Shown: positions 21,534-26,212 of the stretch, in pieces | Position numbering within the stretch: position 1 is the first letter of the stretch | How the letters are laid out: every line of letters begins with the position of its first letter | Assembly (NCBI GenBank): GCA_934660965.1 | Contig: CAKUIM010000029.1 | Coordinates: forward strand, 1-26,212 | DNA: 26,212 nt | Source of the DNA: an uncultured Oscillospiraceae bacterium | GTDB taxonomy: Bacteria > Bacillota > Clostridia > Oscillospirales > Oscillospiraceae | Reading direction: 5' to 3' | Program-made: the position numbers and the translations under genes | The notes under the pieces: generated by a model | Database searches by the model: none | Told to the model about the DNA's origin: nothing | The model's input: only the letters and a program-made list of their open reading frames with translations

Positions 21534-22037
21534 GTGACGGACTTTGAACAGATATACAAAGACTATTTTCGGGATGTGTTCCTCTATGTCCGGCGGCTGT
21601 CCGGCGGGGACGAACGGCTGGCAGAGGATATTACCAGCGAAGCCTTCTTCCGTGCGCTTCGCCGCATTGACAGCTTTCGGGGGGATTGCGACATCCGGGT
21701 GTGGCTGTGCCAGATCGCAAAGAACTGCTACTATACCCATCTGAAGCACAGCCGCAGGACGGAGCACACGGCGGACATGGAACAGCTTATCCCGGAGGCG
21801 GCGGAATCGCCGGATGAACTGCTGCTGCGCAGCGAGAATGCCCGGCAGGCGAAACATCTGCTCCATGAGCTTCCCGACCCGTACAAAGAGGTTTTCATGT
21901 GGCGTACCCTCGGCGAATTGAGCTTTCAGGAGATCGGGAAGCTGTTTCACAAGACGGAAAACTGGGCGTGCGTCACCTATCACCGCGCACGAAAAATGCT
22001 CCAAAAAGGAATGGAGGCTGACGAACATGAAGCATGA
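21534..22037 (+). CDS. ECF-type RNA polymerase sigma factor
   Basis: A 167-aa sigma-70-family protein with region 2 (FEQIYKDYFRDVFLYVRRL, then AEDITSEAFFRALRRID, then IRVWLCQIAKNCYYTHLK) and region 4 (LPDPYKEVFMWRTLGELSFQEIGKLF, then WACVTYHRARKML), and no regions 1 or 3, hence the ECF class. The start is GTG after GAGGAGGTGA. It overlaps the anti-sigma gene by 11 nt, so the pair is translationally coupled. It probably turns on the downstream export genes when the anti-sigma factor is released; targets are inferred from position only. Confidence 0.93.
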   Translation: MTDFEQIYKDYFRDVFLYVRRLSGGDERLAEDITSEAFFRALRRIDSFRGDCDIRVWLCQIAKNCYYTHLKHSRRTEHTADMEQLIPEAAESPDELLLRSENARQAKHLLHELPDPYKEVFMWRTLGELSFQEIGKLFHKTENWACVTYHRARKMLQKGMEADEHEA

Positions 22038-22977
22038 GTGCGGCATCATCCGAGATCTTCTGCCGCTGTATGCGGAAAATATGGTGTCGGAGGACACGTC
22101 GGAGTTTGTAAAGGAGCATCTGCAAAGCTGCCATGCCTGCCGCGCGGAGCTTGAAAGGCTGCGGGAGCCTGTGGAGGTGCGGACAGAGCCGCAGCCCGAC
22201 ATGGACGCCGCGCCGCTGAAGCGGCTGAAAAGGGCGCTGCTGATGAAAAAGGTGCAGACCATCCTGTGCACGGCGGCGGTGCTGCTGGCGCTGATGCTGT
22301 CGGTCCTCTCCTTTCTGACCGCGCCGGAATACTTCGCCTATTCGCCGGGGCTGGTGACGGTGACGCAGGAGGCAAACGGCGCGGTAACCCTCTCCTTCGG
22401 CAGCGAGGTCACGAATTATAAGCTCCAACAGGTCAAGGACCCGGATGACCGTCAGACGGTCTACCATCTGGAGGTATGGACTTCCGCGTGGGATAAAATA
22501 TTCCATAGACCCGGCGCACAGGCTGTGACCGCGGCGCCGGAGAACGGCAAGCCGCTTCTCGTTTATTTTACGCAGTTTGTTGGCGGACGCGCCGAAAGCT
22601 CCAACGACAGCTCGGTGTGCATCTACGGCGCCGCGCCCGACAGCGGCGGCTGGGTCGCCTTGGCGGGGCTTTCTTTGAGCTATTGGCTGCTGTTCAACAT
22701 CGCCCTGTTCCTGATCCTTATCGGGGTATGGTTCAAGCTGCGCAGGAAAGAAAAATCCCGCCGCCGGGTGGAGCGCCTGCTCCTGATCCCTATCGCATAC
22801 GGGCTGGGGCACCTGTGCGTGCTGGGCTTTCGCACCGCATCCTGTTCGGAATGGCGCGACTTTCAACTGATTCTTGCCATCGGTGTTCTGTTCTACTGCG
22901 CCATGCTGCTGGCATTGAGTATTTTCTATAATGTAAAAGAGCTGCGGAGTGTAAAAAGAGAGGGTGAGAACGGATAG
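22027..22977 (+). CDS. Membrane anti-sigma factor with zinc-finger-like N-terminus
   Basis: A 316-aa protein. The first 45 residues form an anti-sigma ZAS-like domain: HECGIIRDLLPLYAENMVS, then HLQSCHACRAELERL with the H-x3-C-x2-C zinc motif. A TM segment follows at about 79-99, an outside domain of ~110 residues, and three further TMs (about 217-240, 255-275, 283-305). It would hold the sigma factor at the membrane and release it on a signal sensed outside or in the membrane, perhaps a peptide. The four-TM layout is longer than a minimal one-TM anti-sigma factor. The overlap with the sigma gene supports a functional pair. Confidence 0.88.
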   Translation: MKHECGIIRDLLPLYAENMVSEDTSEFVKEHLQSCHACRAELERLREPVEVRTEPQPDMDAAPLKRLKRALLMKKVQTILCTAAVLLALMLSVLSFLTAPEYFAYSPGLVTVTQEANGAVTLSFGSEVTNYKLQQVKDPDDRQTVYHLEVWTSAWDKIFHRPGAQAVTAAPENGKPLLVYFTQFVGGRAESSNDSSVCIYGAAPDSGGWVALAGLSLSYWLLFNIALFLILIGVWFKLRRKEKSRRRVERLLLIPIAYGLGHLCVLGFRTASCSEWRDFQLILAIGVLFYCAMLLALSIFYNVKELRSVKREGENG

Positions 22978-23007
22978 CGGCCTGACCATTTGGAAAGCAG
23001 GTGTACC

Positions 23008-23247
23008 ATGAGAAAACTTGTGATTTTTTGCTTTGCCGTCTGTATGACCGTGCTTTCGGTACTATCCCTGTTCAATAAACGCCCCGACATGATCCTTGCG
23101 GATGAGCCTACGGGCAGTCTGGACGAGCGCAACCGCAGCTATGTGATGGATATTCTCAAGGAGCTGAACCGACAGGGGAAAACCATTGTTGTTGTGACCC
23201 ATGATCCCTATGTGAGCGATTGCGCCACACGGCATATTGCGCTGTGA
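23008..23247 (+). pseudogene. Chimeric remnant: signal-peptide start joined to ABC ATPase C-terminus
   Basis: The ATG at 23008 follows an AAAGCAGG site and encodes MRKLVIFCFAVCMTVLSVLS, a signal-peptide-like segment that does not belong to an ABC ATPase. From about residue 23 the frame becomes the C-terminal third of one: PDMILADEPTGSLDE (Walker B and D-loop), DILKELNRQGKTIVVVTHDP (switch His) and a normal end. Walker A and the signature motif are absent. The simplest reading is a deletion joining the leader of a secreted peptide gene, possibly the missing bacteriocin precursor, to the ATPase gene once downstream. The frame is intact, so a 79-aa product could still be made. Confidence 0.65.
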
Positions 23248-23266
23248 GAGGACGGAGGGTAACGCT

Positions 23267-24268
23267 ATGCGGAAAAAGAACCGGGCAGCCCTGCTGTGCT
23301 CGATCCTGATTCTTGCGAGCATCGGGCTGGGCGTTTCCATCATTTACTCGGACTACTATTTCAGCCCTGCGGCGGGGCTGCAATCCTTTGCTGTCGCGGA
23401 CACCTCCCGGATATATCTTCATCCGGAGGAGGACGCCGGCGCGCCAAATGCCGCCGCGCCGCCCGATGAGCTGTATGCGCTTCTGGAGCGCTGGGCGCTG
23501 GAAAACAATGCGACGATCCTGTACAAGAACGGTTTTGCCGCAGGCTGCGGCATCCTGGACGGCTCGGATTGGCTGCGTGAAGCCGTCGGGCTTTCGCTGC
23601 CCCGGGACGCGTATGGCGTGCTGACCTCGGAGGGCGCGGCTTTTTTGGAAGCCTATGTGCGCGGCGGGCGGTTTTTGCCGGAAACGCTGGGGCTGCCTGT
23701 GCTGGGAACCTATCGGGAACAGGATGCGCCCTCTGTGATCTCCAATGCAGGGTTTCTCTATCCGCTGTCCATGAGCGGGGTAAAGGACGGAATGTACTTC
23801 ACGGATGGCGCGGACACCCGCGCTCTGACGGCCCTGTTCGAGAGCCGCGGCTATACGGTCATTGATCAGCGGCAGCGCTTGAGCCTTCCCGCGCTGGCGG
23901 CAAAGCTCCTGACGGACAGCGTTCTTTCCAGAGCGATTTCCGCCGCCATGCTCGGCCTGATCTTCTGCTTCTCCTATGTGGTGCTGACCATGTATCGGGA
24001 AAATGGCCGCCGCTATCGGATCTATCATCTGTTCGGGCTGTCCAAAGCGCGGCTGTTCCTCCGTTCCACCCTTACGGCGATGGGCATTGCAGGGACTGCC
24101 GCTTTGCTTTTCGGCGTGGTGCTGCACCGGGGGCTGACCTATCTGCCGGGCCGTGAGCTGACCGCGCTGCTGACAGGCACTGCGGCGGGGCTCGTGCTGT
24201 TCTCGCTGATCATGAACTGGGCGGGCTGGTGCGCAGCAGCCGCACGGCTTGGGAAGGGGGGAAGATGA
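23267..24268 (+). CDS. ABC exporter permease subunit, first half
   Basis: The ATG at 23267 follows GGAGGG with an 8-nt spacer. The 333-aa protein has a TM at about 7-27, a large outside domain (about 30-215), and three TMs near the C-terminus with an intervening basic loop (RENGRRYRIYHLFGLSKARLFLRS) of the FtsX/MacB permease kind. The layout equals the N-terminal half of the DUF1430-type protein at 18734. It lies 1 nt before the second permease gene, so they are co-translated. Together with the ATPase at 25404 it should form a peptide exporter or resistance transporter. Confidence 0.7.
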   Translation: MRKKNRAALLCSILILASIGLGVSIIYSDYYFSPAAGLQSFAVADTSRIYLHPEEDAGAPNAAAPPDELYALLERWALENNATILYKNGFAAGCGILDGSDWLREAVGLSLPRDAYGVLTSEGAAFLEAYVRGGRFLPETLGLPVLGTYREQDAPSVISNAGFLYPLSMSGVKDGMYFTDGADTRALTALFESRGYTVIDQRQRLSLPALAAKLLTDSVLSRAISAAMLGLIFCFSYVVLTMYRENGRRYRIYHLFGLSKARLFLRSTLTAMGIAGTAALLFGVVLHRGLTYLPGRELTALLTGTAAGLVLFSLIMNWAGWCAAAARLGKGGR

Positions 24269-24269
24269 T

Positions 24270-25400
24270 ATGACGCTGATGAGGCAGGTTGTCCGGGATC
24301 TGGTCAAGGACGCCGGATGGGTCATTTTTTACGGCTTCCTGACCGCGATGTCCATCATGGCCTTCGTGCTGGTAGGCTTGAGCTACCGGCACGTCGCGTC
24401 CCAGAATGACGCGATCCGCCGCTTTACGCAAAACGATGTAAGCATGGTGCAGGTCAAGGACCTGAGCGGTCTTCGGACAGCGGCTGACCGGGAGGCTGCC
24501 GCGCAGTCCGCCGGCACAGGCAGGGAGCGGCAGCAGGGCCTTGCGGAGCTGTTTCGGAAGCATGACAACCTCGGCAGCCTCGTCTTTCTCCCCGGCAGCG
24601 GCGGGTATCAGCAGACCATCGTTTATGTGGGCGCCTATACCCGGCTGACGGCATTCCCGTTTCCGGCAGGCAGCGATGCGCCCATCGCCGCTGTTTCGCC
24701 GGACTGCGCCGGGGATGAAGGAAAGACGCTCCGCATCGGCGATCACGAATGCATCGTGACCGTCGTCCCAGCCGATATGGACGTTTACCATCCGCTGTAC
24801 TACATTCCGCCCGCATCGGAGAATCTGAAGAAAACGCTCTATGTTTTCTCACCGTCCTTTGAGGATGCCCTTTCCCTCGCGGCGTTTCCGCAATTATCGG
24901 TGAATCTGTTCATAGACCGTCTGATCCTTGCCGAGCCCACACAGGAGAGCGCCGCCGATGTCAGGTCGTTCCTGTATCAAAACTATTCCGCCTATGCGGA
25001 GATACAGTCAACAGAAAATTTTCTGCAGCTTTCCGCCGCGAGCGGCACCCGCACCCATCAGACATATCTTCTGTTCTACATCATGTCCACGCTGGTTTTG
25101 TTCGGCGCGCTGCTGCTCAATACCTATCGCATCCTGTGCCGCCGGATCCCGGAATACGCGGTGCATCATCTCTTTGGCGCGCCGCAGCAGTTTATCTTCG
25201 CGAGGATGTATCTGTTTGTGCTGGGCTACCATGTGATCCCGCTTGCGGGAACGCTCCTGATCCTGTCATTGAACAGGCTCGCGTCGCCGCCGAATCTTCT
25301 CATGGTATTCGCCGCCGCCATGGGCTCGGCGCTTCTTGTCACAGGTATCGTGCAGCGGCGTTTTGCTGCTGAATTTTCACAGGGCTTAAGGAGGGAATGA
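24270..25400 (+). CDS. ABC exporter permease subunit, second half
   Basis: A 376-aa protein with a TM at about 20-40, an outside domain of about 230 residues and C-terminal TMs (LLFYIMSTLVLFGALLL, YLFVLGYHVIPLAGTLLIL, and LLMVFAAAMGSALLVTGIV). The loop CRRIPEYAVHHLFGAPQQFIF matches the HLFG loop of the preceding protein, so both are permeases of one family. The ATG at 24270 is 1 nt past the preceding stop codon with GGGGAAG upstream; an in-frame TTG at 24249 overlaps the previous gene and was rejected. The ATPase follows after 3 nt. Confidence 0.72.
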   Translation: MTLMRQVVRDLVKDAGWVIFYGFLTAMSIMAFVLVGLSYRHVASQNDAIRRFTQNDVSMVQVKDLSGLRTAADREAAAQSAGTGRERQQGLAELFRKHDNLGSLVFLPGSGGYQQTIVYVGAYTRLTAFPFPAGSDAPIAAVSPDCAGDEGKTLRIGDHECIVTVVPADMDVYHPLYYIPPASENLKKTLYVFSPSFEDALSLAAFPQLSVNLFIDRLILAEPTQESAADVRSFLYQNYSAYAEIQSTENFLQLSAASGTRTHQTYLLFYIMSTLVLFGALLLNTYRILCRRIPEYAVHHLFGAPQQFIFARMYLFVLGYHVIPLAGTLLILSLNRLASPPNLLMVFAAAMGSALLVTGIVQRRFAAEFSQGLRRE

Positions 25401-25403
25401 GCT

Positions 25404-26105
25404 ATGCCGGGAATCACCGTTACACAGGCCTGCAAGAGCTATGAAACCAGCCGCTACACCGTAAAAGCGGTGAATCACGCCGACCTTTCCGTGGAAAGCG
25501 GCGAAGCCGTCGCCATTGTCGGGCCCTCCGGCAGCGGCAAGTCCACGCTTCTGAACATTATCGGCCTGATTTTGAAGCCGGATTCCGGAAGCGTCGCCGT
25601 GGACGGAAGGGAAGTGCTGAACATGAGCGACAAGCGGCGCAGCGCCTTCCGGAACGCCTCGTTCGGCTATATCGTGCAGGACTTCGCCCTGCTGGACGAT
25701 GAAACCGTCTATCACAACATCCGAATTCCTCTGCTTTACAACAGGCAGATCAAGCGCAGGGAGCACAAGCCCCGAATCCGGGAGATCGCGCAGAAGCTGG
25801 ACATCTCCGACAAGCTGAACCGCAGGGCGGGCAGATTGTCCGGCGGAGAGCGGCAGCGGGTGGCGATCGCCCGCGCGATCGTCTGCGACCAGCCGATCAT
25901 CCTCGCGGACGAGCCCACCGGCTCGCTGGACGCGGCGAACAAAGCGAATGTCATAGACATCCTCATGCGGCTGTGCAAGGAAAACGGAAAGACGCTGATT
26001 ATCGTCACCCATGACCTGTCGATTGCCGAACGCTGCGGCAGGATCGTTCAGATGGCGGATGGCCGCATTGAGACAATGAGAAAAACAAGAAATCCGAACC
26101 CCTGA
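25404..26105 (+). CDS. ABC transporter ATP-binding protein of the second export system
   Basis: A full 233-aa MacB/LolD-like ATPase: Walker A GPSGSGKST at 40-48, Q-loop GYIVQDFALLDDETV, signature LSGGERQRVAIARA, Walker B IILADEPTGSLDA and switch His in IIVTHDLS. Its D-D-E-T-V segment after the Q-loop is shared with the ATPase at 20785, placing both in the same bacteriocin-export-like group although their overall sequence differs. AGGAGG precedes the ATG, 3 nt after the permease stop codon. Its last codons overlap a hairpin that ends the operon. Confidence 0.93.
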   Translation: MPGITVTQACKSYETSRYTVKAVNHADLSVESGEAVAIVGPSGSGKSTLLNIIGLILKPDSGSVAVDGREVLNMSDKRRSAFRNASFGYIVQDFALLDDETVYHNIRIPLLYNRQIKRREHKPRIREIAQKLDISDKLNRRAGRLSGGERQRVAIARAIVCDQPIILADEPTGSLDAANKANVIDILMRLCKENGKTLIIVTHDLSIAERCGRIVQMADGRIETMRKTRNPNP

Positions 26106-26128
26106 CCGATTGGTCTAAGGTTCGGATT
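26091..26128. terminator. Shared hairpin between the export operon and tRNA-Ala
   Basis: AATCCGAACC (26091-26100) pairs with GGTTCGGATT (26119-26128), with an inner GACC/GGTC stem. On the minus strand it runs into a T-rich tail (TTTCTTGTTTTTC), so it terminates the tRNA well and the plus-strand operon less clearly. It overlaps the stop codon of the ATPase. Confidence 0.65.
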
Positions 26129-26137
26129 ATCTTGCAT

Positions 26138-26212
<75 letters not shown>

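Noticed and set aside
18600..23247. The two ABC ATPase remnants being halves of one gene split by an insertion
   Set aside because: The N-terminal piece and the C-terminal piece look like different subfamilies, and the second is joined to a signal peptide, so two separate deletions fit better.

Overview
The window reads as chromosome of a GC-rich Clostridia bacterium, most likely an Oscillospiraceae member (Flavonifractor / Intestinimonas / Lawsonibacter type). Reasons: a Firmicutes-style ylxM-ffh-rpsP-khpA-rimM-trmD operon, a GTP-type PEP carboxykinase, a DegV protein, low-GC-Gram-positive promoters (TTGACA-17-TATAAT types) and strong GGAGG ribosome sites. The genus is inference; no rRNA is present.

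Layout. (1) 1-2430 is accessory DNA that looks like the eroded end of an integrative element: the tail of one gene, a 55-residue Cys-rich protein, and a two-gene cassette (an unknown 88-residue protein plus a TIR-like nucleotide-binding protein of the CAP12/Pycsar effector type). The cassette has its own promoter and lies between two ~158-nt imperfect direct repeats that each fold into a large nested hairpin. (2) 2415-2720 is a hairpin/terminator array that recurs, collinear and about 91% identical, just after tRNA-Pro(GGG) at 8596-8672. (3) 2737-5619 (minus) is a TetR regulator and a secreted beta-helix surface protein in one operon. (4) 5840-10146 holds a flotillin, a cell-wall amidase with an SH3 domain, tRNA-Pro and a lipoprotein. 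(5) 10354-14033 (minus) holds PEP carboxykinase, RsmA and a DegV protein. (6) 14130-18273 (minus) is the translation/secretion operon ylxM-ffh-rpsP-khpA-rimM-trmD, in which TrmD carries an extra C-terminal GNAT acetyltransferase domain and rplS is not next door. (7) 18600-26105 (plus) is an accessory island of bacteriocin-export type genes: a DUF1430-like membrane protein with its ABC ATPase, a sigma/anti-sigma pair, a chimeric gene remnant, two smaller permeases and a second ABC ATPase. No intact bacteriocin precursor was found. (8) The window ends in tRNA-Ala(GGC) on the minus strand, cut one base short.

How they fit together. Regions 3-6 are ordinary envelope, central-metabolism and translation genes, mostly on the minus strand, each with recognisable promoters and terminators. 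Regions 1 and 7 are accessory: one a candidate phage-defence cassette on mobile DNA, the other a peptide export/immunity island under its own sigma factor, with truncated genes that show deletion and rearrangement. The most noteworthy items are the repeat-flanked TIR cassette with its unknown partner, the TrmD-GNAT fusion, the structured repeat families near tRNA-Pro, and the decayed double export locus.
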